Source of the DNA: Tetmemena sp. SeJ-2015
Taxonomy: Eukaryota; Ciliophora; Spirotrichea; Sporadotrichida; Oxytrichidae
Direction: 5' to 3'
NCBI GenBank assembly: GCA_027382625.1
Contig: JAJKFJ010021078.1
Location: 62,001-126,000, forward strand
Length of the DNA stretch: 64,000 bases
The position numbers and the translations under genes are program-made. A model generated the notes under the pieces. It was given only the letters and a program-made list of their open reading frames with translations. It had not been told where the DNA came from and did not search any database. Positions 1-11,235 of the stretch are shown one piece after another (the first letter of the stretch is position 1; every line of letters begins with the position of its first letter).

Positions 1-104
1 TGTAAGATTAGATCACTACAAAAATATAGTTGATTAAAAGTACAAATGAAAGAATGAAAAGAAGTTTAAGCCATAAATTTAATTATAATACGATTAAAAT
101 CAAA
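1..104. other. AT-rich leader, no gene seen
   Basis: AT-rich sequence upstream of the first start codon. I see no coding frame and no telomere-like repeat. Confidence 0.5.
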
Positions 105-2539
105 ATGCTCTCTAAATTTGTAAAGCAGTCCAATGCTTTTAGGAACTCTTAAAAAGTAATTTCTTTCCTCTAATCTTATACACCTAATAGAGATTGTCAC
201 AACTTCCGATAAGCAATCAACAGAGAAGTTTTCACAAGTTGAACTCTCTTTCTAAACCTAATAGTTTGTAAAATCTAAGAATGATGCAAAGCTTTCCACA
301 AAGTGCAGCTCTAGAAACTTTCATCAAGTCTTAACCAAATCTAAATACCTATCAAAAACTTCATTATCTTCCTTTCATCATTATTATTTTAACTTATGCT
401 GTTAAATAAGTCTAACTAACTCACTAACTTATCAAGTTAAGTATTCAGTACGATTGCACTTTTCAAAATAAATGTGTTCATTTATGATGATTGATTAAAA
501 TATTTTCACTTAACTAGGAGAAAGGATTAAGTTTGGAGGATGCAGCCAGCCTATAAAAGCTTCAAATTAATTTTGAAAACGATCCATCTAACTTAAGAGC
601 AGCCTACGATTTGTTCAGAGTAAGTTCAAATAATAGCTTACCACACACGCTTATTTATGAAATGTTTGATTTTAGGAATTCAATAAGCACGGGATGTATG
701 CTTCAGTCTTAAGATTATACATCAAGCATCAACTCGCATCTGAAAGTCCAAGAAAGGAGTACGCTGATAGAGTACGACTGTAGTTTGAATTCGCAAGAGA
801 TAACATTTCTCCAAGTGCATTGGGTTCTATTTCTGACATGTCTGCAGACTCTAAATTCGGCAAAGAAAATTCCAAGAATGCCTACATCTGTAAGAATCAA
901 CTTCATATGTTGATAATATTTTAGCCCTCATGATCGATTTCGTGTTCAACTTGTTCTTTATCTTAGTTTTCGCCTACATTTTCCTCAGCTTGATCAAAAA
1001 TTTCGATAGCAAGTCATTCAAAATTAATTTTCATGTACTCATCTAAGAATTTAGAAAAATCTAATTGCTTGAGAACTACAAATTTGATATAAAAAAGGCA
1101 AAAGACATCTCTTAGAGACTTGATGATGTTAAAGGAGTGGATGAAATCAAAGAGGAAATTGAAAACCTTATCAAGATTATATTATTGCTTAGATGATCAA
1201 AGAGCCAGAAAAATACACTCAAAGAGGAGCCAAGCTTCATAAGGGTGTGTTGCTATATGGAAGACCTGGAACTGGAAAAACTCTCCTGGCTAGAGCTATT
1301 GCAGGTGAATCAGGTACCTCTTTCATGTACTGCACAGGCTCTCATTTTGATGAGATGTTCGTCGGAGTTGGCGCAAAGAGAGTCAGAGAACTCTTCTAGG
1401 AAGCTAAAAATCACAAGCCCTGCATCATCTTCATAGATGAAATAGATACCCTGCTTGCTAAGAGCAGAAGATTCAACTCAGAGCACAGCAGCAGTAGAGC
1501 CACAATCAATTAGCTACTTGCAGAGATGGATGGCTTCGAAAAGAATGATTAGATCCTTGTAATAGGAGCAACAAATCACGAGGACATTTTAGATCCAGCA
1601 GCTGTGAGACCTGGTAGATTTGACAAGAAAATTCATGTGCCCCTCCCAGATATAAATGGCAGAGAGTCTATCTTCGATCTATATCTTAATAAGATAGCAA
1701 AGGGAACAGATGTAGAAGCCAAGAAGCTTGCAAAGATGACTCCAGGCTTCTCAGGTGCTGAAATAGAGAACTTAGTTAACACTGCAATTACTGAGGCTGT
1801 TCATAGATATAAAGAGATGGCAGACATGTCAGATTTTGAACTTGCCAGAGATAGGATTATGATGGGAATAGAAAGGAGAAAGCTTTAGATTACTGATAAG
1901 GAAAGACTCTAAGTAGCAATTCATGAAAGTGGTCATGCTATTACTGGTTACTTCACTCAAGGAGCCATGAAACTTTACAAAGCCACAATTGTTGCAAGAG
2001 GAGGCAGTCTCGGAGTTGTAAGTATCTATTATCATTAAACCAAATTTTGCTAGACTCATTATGTCCCTGACGAGTCAGATTCTTTGGCAACGAACAAAGA
2101 GAAGATTTTGGCTAACATTGATACTGCAATGGGAGGACACATTGCAGAGAAGCTTTTCATTGGAAAGGAAGAAATTACGACAGGGTGTGGAAGTGATCTT
2201 CAAAAAGCAACTAGCTAAGCTTATGCAGCAGTTAGAAAGTACGGTATGTGGGGAGCTGAAGCTGGTTTGATGAGCACTGATCCATAGGACGTGAGTCAGG
2301 AGTAAAACGCTGTCATTGACGAAAAAGTGAGACAAATTCTAAAGGAGTCCTCAGAAAGAGTTACTCAGCTCCTGCTAAAGAGGGAGAGAGAACTCAGAGA
2401 TCTCGCAAAGAATCTTTTCTGGTACGATTATCTAGATGCAGATGAAATTGAGAAAGTCCTTAACGGCCAGAAGATTGATAAGGCTGCAGTCAGATAGTGG
2501 GATTATGCAGCAAACGGAGAGTATAAAATTAGGTTCTGA
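105..2539 (+). CDS. Mitochondrial ATP-dependent zinc metalloprotease (FtsH/YME1-like)
   Basis: Membrane-anchored AAA+ protease that unfolds and degrades inner-membrane proteins (known for the family). The frame starts [15 protein letters not shown], a basic, hydroxylated leader of mitochondrial type. A membrane segment ([20 protein letters not shown]) lies near 930-1000. The AAA module has Walker A GRPGTGKT (about 1258-1285), Walker [10 protein letters not shown] and the second-region-of-homology text [22 protein letters not shown]. The M41 zinc motif is HESGH (about 1924-1938), followed downstream by [15 protein letters not shown] introns are seen at 156-190, 620-675, 890-924 and 2018-2053. 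A 17-bp IES with pointer AGAT sits just before the AAA module. TAA/TAG are read as Gln; TGA stops at 2537-2539. The joint between about 436 and 515 is unresolved. It resembles an i-AAA protease, but i- versus m-type is not proven. The family call is very secure. Confidence 0.93.
1178..1194. other. IES, 17 bp, pointer AGAT
   Basis: AGAT occurs at 1174-1177 and 1191-1194. Removing the 17 bp between and including one copy joins ...NLIK to MIKEPEKY, the expected FtsH sequence. Left in, the frame meets TGA (LLLR stop). The insert lacks a GT start, so it is not an intron. Confidence 0.88.
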
Positions 2540-2726
2540 ATCTAAATGTCATCTTTCAATTTAATACAATTCTCATCCTATCATTAAGGAATTTAATCTA
2601 ATCAAAATTAAAAACTTCTCATCAATTTGACTGATTAACTCTCTGCCACTTTTTAAAATAAGCTTTCTGTGGTTGAATCCAGACTCAATTATAGTTTTTT
2701 GAATACTTAACCTATCAGAGAATCGC

Positions 2727-4480
2727 ATGTTTATCCTTCTCCCTCAGCTAACTCCAAGTTGTCGCAAATATTTACCTAGATATACTAATTTTAACAAAGA
2801 TATCTTACCTCCATATCCCAGAAGTCAATATCTGGCTCAATGTAAGTGTTACAATAGCCTTATGGAGATAACTCTACTATCATTTGATCTTAGCATTTTG
2901 AATAGATCTTGACCTCTATGACTGTCATATACTCAAGCAATCTAAAGAATTTGAAAAAGAGCAATCGATTACATCAGTTGGTTTAGTTTAACAAGATAGT
3001 ATTCAAATGGTATTCTTTTGGGAGTTGACTATAATCCACTTTCATCACTCTATAATTATAAATAAATTGACTCTCTGACTTTAATTACGTTTAGTTCTGA
3101 ATGTTAACTAGAAGTGTATGCATGTTTGAGCACATATTATTGATAGTGATGTCTGGAGAGGGTATAATTGGATCCATCCAGATGTTTTGGCTTTCATTTT
3201 CAAGGATCAATTCCTCACAATCAAATAATATAATCATTGAGGAAGGCTGTCTCATCTTCTATTTAGAGTGATATAATTTGGGAAATGAGTTGAGTCTTTG
3301 CGATTTGAACTGTGTTGAGATTGCTGCAGTAAGAAGTTGCTTGTTTCAAAAGCTGATCCCTTGAGTCCAGTGTCTTATTTAGCTAACTCAGATAGAAATA
3401 GGTGAAAATACTCGAATAGCTGCATAGATAGGGTTTGTATTGATCTATAAGAATAGTTATTATTGCTGAAAGTGATTACTTTTGATAGAGACAAGTGCTT
3501 GAGGGCATACTTCAGTGGCGAGAGTATCAATAATCTCGTGAGCTGTTTGGTATTCAGTTGGCTTTATCACACTCATGAACTTGTCATAGCATCTTAAAAA
3601 TAGTATAAACTAACTATTGATAATCTTTAAGCGCCATTTTAAACGACTGAGGAAGAAGGAGCAGAATTCCTTTTGTTCAGAGTAAAAATAAAAATTAAAT
3701 AGTCTGGCTGAGTTTCACTGCTATTGCTCCTTGCAGAAAGACTATCAAAAGCAGCAAGAAAGAGTAGACAATTTTGAGTTTGCGTTTTTATTTATAAGAT
3801 AGAGCCATTAAATGTTGTTTGTATTTAATTATTAAACTTAATTCATAGAGCTAATGATTTCACAGATTAATAGAAGTTAACGTTGGAGCCTTCTTTAAAG
3901 AGGAGTCCAGTTATTTCTTCGTAGGGGATCCCTTTAAAAGCAAAAATGAATTAAATTTGCACTGGCCTTAACGCTTTGCTTTTCAGAAGTCTTGCCTTGA
4001 AGGAACTTAGTGGTAGACTGAGAATCCCTCTCTTAACCCTTGAAGGAGAATTCCTTCACTGCTGATCTCTAAGTTTAAGATAGCCTAGTGTCTCCTTCCT
4101 GGCCAGCTAACTCATACTCATTCAAAACAAATTAATGTGATAATTGTTTCAATTTACTTTAAGAATAAAAAGATTTTTAACTTGAATTGAAGGATGAACC
4201 TATTCCACCAAAGGTCTGTTAGAGGTTGAGAAGCTTGTTTCTTTGGAACTGTGGATCTTAAGATCCCTGCAAACTCATGTAGTTCAGATCAGCATTTCTT
4301 TGGTTTGCAGTGTGCTTTCTTTAGCTCTATTTACCCCCATAAAATTAAGAATTAAATTCTCTGGCTGCCTCTATGGGCTAGTCAAACTAACCCTCTCTTT
4401 CTTTCTCTTCTGAATCACAAAATAAATTTACTAATTATGAGAATCCATATTGCGATTTGAGTCATACTAGCTTGATCTGA
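2727..4480 (+). CDS. Unrecognised protein gene, several introns/IESs
   Basis: I do not recognise the product. Open stretches under the ciliate code change frame several times, as expected from introns and IESs. The start MFILLPQLTPSCRKYL runs to a GT-AG intron near 2843-2905 and continues as DLYDCHILKQSKEFEKE. Other convincing blocks are RDKCLRAYFSGESINN (about 3490-3540), EVNVGAFFKEESSYFFVGD (about 3875-3930), SLALKELSGRLRIPLLTLE (about 3990-4045) and the C-terminus YENPYCDLSHTSLI ending at TGA 4478-4480. The blocks have normal codon texture and no low complexity. No domain was recognised and exon joints are mostly unresolved, so the span is more reliable than the internal structure. It ends 30 bp from the end of the convergent downstream gene. 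Confidence 0.5.
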
Positions 4481-4509
4481 TAAACTCCACTCTCAAGACA
4501 TCCCCTCCA

Positions 4510-7500
4510 TCATTCGACGATAAATTTATCATAGAAATTGATTTTAGAAATTAAATTAATTTATTATTTCTATATATTTTTAAAAAATGTAATAAATTAC
4601 GATAGCATTTGCTTTTTCTTGGGAGGACTTTCAAGTCCAGTATTGCGAGTCTAGAATCTATCATAATCAGCCTCCTCAAAATCCTGACTGTCTGTCAAGC
4701 CCACAGCATCCTCATTATAGACATTGATTTTAGTGTTCACATTTTTAACCTTAGTCTAGCTTGGTGTTACCTGATTGCCCAGTGAACTTGTACTACCATT
4801 CACAAAATTATTGTAGTTAGAGTATCCAAGATGGTTCTCATACCCTTGGATCTTATTCTATAAGTTGAAAATAGTCTCCTGCTGTTCTAACTGCCGTTAG
4901 AACATCTCTCTATTCTCTTTCCTCAAACTGTCTAGTGTCTTGGTGAGAGCCAATATCTGCAGATTCTAGGTCTCTAATAGCTTCATTACATCCTCCGCGT
5001 TCACCTCTTTCTTCTAGTCAGCGTAGAAATCCACAGACACTGATTAATCCACCTTTTCTGGCTCACCCATCGCTAATAACTCTATCCTAAAAATAATGAA
5101 TTCTATCTATCCTCTCTTGAAGCTGTTGATTCAAAGTTTCACTCTCTATGTTTTGCTTGTTCAGTGTTTCTACTCTTCCCTCAGCCAGTGCAAGCTTCTA
5201 AGCACAGACAGTCAAGTCTCCATTTAGAGTTTCAAAATCATCTATGAACTGAGCAAGCGAGTCTTCCAGCTCCTTTACTCTTGCCTCACCCTTTTGCATT
5301 CTACTCTCCACCTCTCTGAAGATGTCATCCTTCCTGAGAACTGCCCAGTTCTTATCAGCCTTAGATTCAAGTTGCTTATTAAGATTCCTGAGAGACTGCA
5401 TCCTCTCCTTTAGCTAATCATTCTGCTCCTTCCATTTTCTGTTCTCCTTAGCCACTTCCTCCAGCTAGTTCTAAAGCTGAGCTTGTTTCCGCTAATGAGA
5501 GGTTCTCTCTTCTATTACGAGCTTGAGTTCCTCCTTGATTGCATACAACTCTAGATTCAATTGGACGTTCTTATTCTCTACCTCTTGGGTGTAGGGCTCA
5601 TGCACCTTGTTTTGATCTTGCACTTGCTGAAAGTGCTCACTCAGCACTCTGTTATCCTCCATGCACTCTTGCAACTCAGTCTAAAGTTGATTGTTGTCAG
5701 CCAGCAACTAATTAAAATAAATTGAGGGCGAGTTCAAGCTCATCCACTCTCTCTTGAAGCTTGCGCTTTGATCTTCTTTCTTGCTCCAGATCAGAAATTT
5801 TTTCCTTGAGCTGGCTTTCGTAGTAAACTAAGGATTGCTTGTAAGTGGCTGTTGTAGGGTTGAAGCTGCTATTGGCTGCTCCTTGCCCTAGATTACTCTC
5901 AAATTCGTTGTTATAGTTTTGAGTGTCGAGTCCTGAGGAGGACTAGAAAGTCTGGAACTGCTTCAGCTGGGAGGGCATCGTATTACTGAACTAGGAGGAG
6001 GAATTTGCTGCTCGCTCAGTCAAGCTTCCAAACTGAGTGTTGTTCTACTTAGGACTCTGAAAGGAGTTTGGATCTTAACCCTAAGTTCCCTGTCCTTCTA
6101 TCAGAGAGTAGGCATAGTTCATAGAGGTTTGTGGAGACTTCCTCTCTGAAATACAATAAAGTATATTGCACATTAAATCTTAGACTTGAGATCGTTGCTT
6201 CTCTTGTCAAAAGTACCTAGAGGAGTACTAAGTTGGATGCTGATAGAATTGGGCTAAACACTCTGCATATTATTCCTCATGGTTTGGAGTTTGGCTGTGA
6301 GCGATTAAGTTCCATTCATATTGTTTTAATTGTTTTAATTGATTTTATTATTCTTTTTGTCTAATTCTTTTAAGTTACTAATGCTTTGATTGCTAAAACC
6401 TGAGATAAGATTTAGTGATTGTCTCTGATTCGGGATTTGATTGTTTTAGGATTTGAATGCGTGTGAGTCATTGGAGTCTATCTTTACCGCCTTTACAGCA
6501 TTTCTTATCTAGGTTTGAGGCTGGATTTATTTGGATTCAACTGCTGAGCCATTTGAAGCAGCCGAGGCCTGACTTATTCCACTCTCTCTGAACTTCTATC
6601 TCCTCATCTCAGATCTACCTTAAGATAAAATTTGACTTAAATTGACTAAGCCAAGTACACATCTTTGTTAATGCTTTCAATAGCTGAAGATTGGTTTTGA
6701 ACTGAGTTTTAGTGAATGGGTTTGGTCAAACTGCTTCTCACATTTTAGGTTGGTCCATTTTGAGAGCTAGTCAAGGATTCACTTTTAAGGGATTTACTCT
6801 CACAGTTTCTGGCTGATTAAGGAGCACCGTTATTCCTGAAGTACTCTAGTGCTTGCTTCTTCTACAGCTCGAAATTTGTATTCAAAGTGAGACAACAATA
6901 CAGAAATACATCTTTATTCAAGAGTTGCAGCTTCTGCTATTCTTGCTGCTTCAAAAGTTCTCTAACTTGATTAGTGGTGTAAACTTGGCTGACTAAGTGA
7001 GACGACTCTCCTCCCTTGGAGTCTCTTTTACTCAAGTCGTAGGAGTTCATGGTGCTATGCTTGAGGCGGGAGTCTGGCTACAACTCTCTTAACTAATCAA
7101 GTCTAGAATCAATAATATAATCGGGTTTAAAGTTCATGGAGTTTCTGTAGACTGGGTTAGACTTCTTGTAGCAGTCAAAATTGAAAAGAATGAAAATAAA
7201 TGTATAAAATTGGCTCTGATGTTTCTGGAAGCAGAAGGACTTTGAGGAATAGCTTAGGGCATTTAAACTTTCTATTGCAGCTGGTGCTATTGAGGGTCTG
7301 TAGATGGATTGGATGACTGAAAGCTCTATGAGGTAGAACTATTCTAGAAGGTCTTTTAGTTGGGTACTATGATACTCCTTTAAAATAAAGTATCCCGATA
7401 GAAGCTGGCTGACTATTAGATGGTTTTTATATAATCTGATGACTTTCTTTCATGCTCTAGCTTACCCTCAGAGAGGCGACTGGGTCTTATTTCTTGGAAG

Positions 7501-9802
7501 TTGAGTTATTGTAGTTCTTATGCGTGCTTGACCTTCTTATGTCTTAAGTGATGGGTAAAACAAGATTTTAATTCTCAGACTATTGGACTGATGAAGAGGA
7601 GTCAGCTGGCTATTACTGAACTCTTAAGTTGCTGCTCGACAGAATGAAAATATAAGTATACTTCAACATAAATGCTTATAGCCTTAGTTTGAGGATAGAA
7701 CTACCTAAGTTTAAAGTGATCTTAGTTACCTTTAAAATGCAAATTATTTAAAATGCTGGAAGACAACGCCTTCGGAATAAGGACGACTCTTTCCTGCTTT
7801 GCACCACTCATGCTGCTGTCTTGGAGTTTTTGGTTTGTAAAATCTTATTAATGCCCTTGTGAGGCAGCACTATTGCTTTTCTCCATCAAATGCTATCAAA
7901 TTAATTCCTTTAATTCTTGCTCTCAATCCTTTCATCTAAGTTAAGAGAAAGCTGAATTTTAGGAATACCAAAATATAATGCAGATATAAACTTATAATGT
8001 TCTCTTCTGTCTTGTTCATTTAATGTGCTTGAAGAGACCAGTTTTATAGTAGACTGCCTCCCAATCAGTGGTGTAATCCCTTTGCTTCTTGAAGTTATCG
8101 TACCCTCCATCTTTGATTCTCATGCCCGCCCAAATAGAAATATTTAGCGGAGCTTGACCACTACCATTCTTACTCAAAGCTTCCAGCTTCCCACTAGCAC
8201 TCTCACTTTCCTTTCCTATCTTCTAAAAGTTAAGTAGTCTATTTTCACTCTGTCTCTGAGTAGCAGCGGCCGTCACTTGAGGTGGTGAGAAAGCGTTCTA
8301 CATGGTAGAGCTGAAGATAGTGTTTGGATCCCTATGGGGGTTCTTCAAGAATATTCCATCCAAGGTCGAAACATTGAATTTTGGTGGAGATCCATTCTCA
8401 GAAGTCACGATCTCTGTCGAATTAATAATTAAAGAAGATTGATTTAAATTCACCTTGATAGAGAGATCCTTCTTTATCTTATCTTTGTCTCCATTGAGAT
8501 CTCTTGCTTTATCAAATGAGCGATTTAATTAGCCGCTAGAACCGATAGCCATCCTTGCCACGTGCAGGTGAGGCAAAGGTGGATTCCCATATTCCATATT
8601 AGCCTTGAGTTGTTAAATCACATCTTGAGTTGCTGCCTAGTTCATAGTCTTACTTAGATCCGATTTGTTCTGGAATTGTTGTTTGTAACTCGAAACGAAC
8701 GTATTTGAGTTGGACTATATCTCACCAAAGCTTCCTTTCGTCCTTGGGCTTCTATTATAAGGAAGATATATTTATTATCTTTGTATGTAAGAACCAAACT
8801 TGCTTGAGGTTTAAGTTATCCCTAGCTCATTGGAGTTGGAATTGCTCGGGCTATATCCCATGGCATTACTCTTGTTGGGATGATGAAGATGATTCCTTAT
8901 TGTCCCAGGAGCTTGATACTTCCAACCTATGCTTGAGTACCTGCAGGGCACCCACTCTAAGTGAGTACTTTAAAAATCATCAGAGGCCTTTTGCACCTCA
9001 GAGCCATTTAAGTTAACGTTCTTTGAATTAATTAGCTAAGTTAGTTTCTCGTTAAGCTGGTTTTAGTTTGAGATAATCTGTTTAGCCAAGGCCTTATTAA
9101 TTGCCTTGGAATTGTAAGTTTCAACCAGTCTGCGAGTGTGCGTGGCATCTGCTGCAGCTGCGTTCTGCTTGTGGTAGTTATCGTGCACTATGAAAAATAA
9201 ATGTGGTCAAGATCTACCCCACCAGACTCTTTGAATTGTCTTTTGTTTTACTTGTGTCCCTGTAGTGAGTGATACCTGTCTCTAATTTACTTCCCATTCT
9301 TGAGAATCCTGTTGTAGTGTTCCTTGGTCTCAGTCAAGTAGTGGTCGGTTGGAGCAATACCCTACAGCTGTGCTGGTCTAAGTGCCTCTATCATCTGCTG
9401 GTGCGAGTACTGGATGTTCCTGCCATTGATGGCTTAGTAATTACTTAGAGTCTTTCTCTCCACGCCCTTAGTGGTTTGTGGAACTGAGGAAGGCAGGGAA
9501 AGTGGATTTGGGTTGTAAGGTATCTTCAACAACGTCGAGTCGAAGTTTATAATGTTGCCTGCTGGAAGCAGTTTGAGTGGCTGCTTCTAACTTTGAGATA
9601 AGTCGCTGCTCACAAATCTAAATAGCAAAATTTATTGGATTTAATCTCTTGTGCTCTGCTTCCTTAAGATCCTTCTATAAGCCTCCTCTTGGACTTTGCT
9701 AAGCAGTTAAATTTATTACAAATGCGAAATTTAAGTTGCGTATTTAAGATTATCTTGGTCAGCAGCTCTTATTGGGGAGGCGTTTGTTGTAACTTTACCC
9801 AT
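4510..9802 (-). CDS. Large N/Q-rich coiled-coil protein (ciliate-specific?)
   Basis: A single long frame, about 1,600 residues once introns and IESs are removed. It starts MGKVTTNASPIRAADQD at 9802. The first two thirds are Ser/Asn/Gln-rich and low in recognisable domains, with blocks such as IYVWAG-free text WAGMRIKDGGYDNFK near 8110-8160. The last third (about 5750-5110) is heptad coiled coil, for example LEDSLAQFIDDFETLNGD, with many Glu/Lys/Gln. The C-terminus has NTGLESPPKKKQ, then an AT-rich tail to TGA at 4510-4512, so the real stop could lie slightly upstream. Candidate introns are at 7413-7465 and 6596-6618. Two IESs are mapped at 5087-5111 and 7177-7205; further joints near 9200 and 7740-7900 are unresolved. 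A cytoskeletal or scaffold role is only an inference from the coiled coil. Confidence 0.72.
5087..5111. other. IES, 25 bp, pointer TCTATC
   Basis: TCTATC at 5081-5086 and 5106-5111. Excision changes frame by one and joins QERIE to LLAMGEPEKV on the minus strand. Without it the frame hits TGA at the codon after ISDG. Confidence 0.87.
7177..7205. other. IES, 29 bp, pointer AAAATTG (7 bp)
   Basis: AAAATTG at 7177-7183 and 7206-7212. Removing one copy plus the insert joins minus-strand ...SRNIRANF to DCYKKSNPVYRNS in one frame. The insert is about 85% A+T. Confidence 0.88.
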
Positions 9803-10067
9803 TTCAAGACTCTATCTCATCATCTTTTATTTATACTAAAATTAGTATTCTTTTTTAGGATAATTGTAACTCTCACTAAAATTCTATTAAAGAAGCAAAC
9901 TCGACTAATTAGCTACACTTTTCTCTGGCTTATAAAATAAGTAGATGCTTCTTAAGACTAAAGATAAATGAATAAAATATTCTTGTTTCTCTCACTCCAA
10001 AGAGAGTAATATCAATGCCTTCACTTGGAAATCAGTAACAGTTCAAAATGAACCTGCTTAAGGTGTC

Positions 10068-11115
10068 TCAGAGGTTGTTGAAGTTGCATCTGTACTTGCG
10101 GTATACACTCTCATTGAAGGTTGATATGGGGAAGCCGAGTCTCTCATTCCACTTGCCCTCCTACTTCTCAAGCTTGGGACTGGGAGCTTTTCTGAGCTGC
10201 AGAATCTAATGATCTTGCAACTGTGCTACGCTTTTATTAGTGGTGAGGAATCTCTCTGCAGGTTGAGACTTGTAGAAGTCACTTGAAGTGTTTCTCTTGA
10301 TGGTCTTTCCCTTGGGAGAGAGTCTGTGGTAGACCTCCATTGGAGCAAGGTTAAGGTTTCTATATATGCATGTTAGATATGGTGCGATGCTTTATACTTA
10401 CCCATTGTATCCCTTGGGGTCGTACTGAATGGGCTTATCGAAGAACTCTTTGAAGTTTGTGTGCACTCTCTCGTTGTTCTTGGAATTCATCTTGCTGAAG
10501 TAGCCGTCCCAGTTTTGCAAGTCAAGGTTACTAGTACTCCTCCTCATCTGATTCTGAGCCTGGGTTTGGAGGATCACTCTCATAGACTTCTCAGGGTGAG
10601 TGGGCTTGAGCAGGCGTTGGTCGTTCTGTCTCTCGTTTTTGTCAAAGTATTGCTACACCACAATCATTATACAATCATACTCCAAAATGAAAAACTTCAG
10701 CTCTTAATGAAGCTGGCAGTATTCTCTTGTCTTAATAAATTGAATTATTGACTTACTCTGTAGAAGGGATGAGCCTTGGCTTTGTTATTAAGGGAAGAAA
10801 CATGGAAGCGCTCGTTCCAAGGTTTGCGCTTTTGCATATTTATATTGGGCAAGAAATATTGGCTTTGCGATCCTTGCAGTACCCTCTGACTCTGCACTGG
10901 CATCATAATCCCCCTTGAGTTCCACTTTAAATATCAATTGAATTTCTTAATAACTGCATCTACTGTTTCTGAGGACTGGCTTGCATGTTCTATATTTATT
11001 GTCAATCACTATAGATATATTTGTTACTTGATTGTTGTTGTAGTTTTGAGTTTGCTACTCCTCCTCTTACTGATTGTTGTTGTGCTTCTTGTTGTTGATG
11101 CTGTTCTACCTGCAT
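10068..11115 (-). CDS. Small basic protein, unrecognised
   Basis: The probable first exon begins MQVEQHQQQEAQQQ at 11115 (polyGln), followed by an intron or IES to about 10912. The next exon has MMPVQSQRVLQGSQSQYF. GT-AG introns at 10653-10756 and 10360-10401 then join PFYR to QYFDKNERQND and PKGYNG to NLNLAPMEVYHRL. The frame ends FNESVYRKYRCNFNNL at TGA 10068-10070. Product is about 260 residues, rich in Lys/Arg, Asn and Gln, with short phenylalanine and tryptophan motifs (NWDGYFSKM, EGKWNERLGFP). I recognise no family. If the polyGln exon belongs to a different transcript the start would be 10906. Confidence 0.68.
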
Positions 11116-11235
11116 TTTAGTTGATCCCCTGCAAATAAATCCAAATTAATTTATTTTATATGCCTATTCACTCTCTTTAAAGCAAACTCAACCCTCCTTA
11201 TAATGACTTAGGATAATTATCATCATATAATCTAT

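Noticed and set aside
1174..1194. 17-nt insert as a tiny intron like the 15-16-nt introns of Stentor
   Set aside because: No GT at its start, it has a 4-bp direct repeat at both ends, and Stentor uses the standard code whereas TAA/TAG are Gln here.
9620..9650. AGATT direct repeat as an IES in the minus-strand coiled-coil gene
   Set aside because: Removing it (28 bp) would break a frame that is open through the region and consistent with the upstream start, so I left it in.
10938..11120. Leucine/valine-rich small plus-strand frame
   Set aside because: Antisense of a polyGln exon (CAA repeats) on the minus strand.
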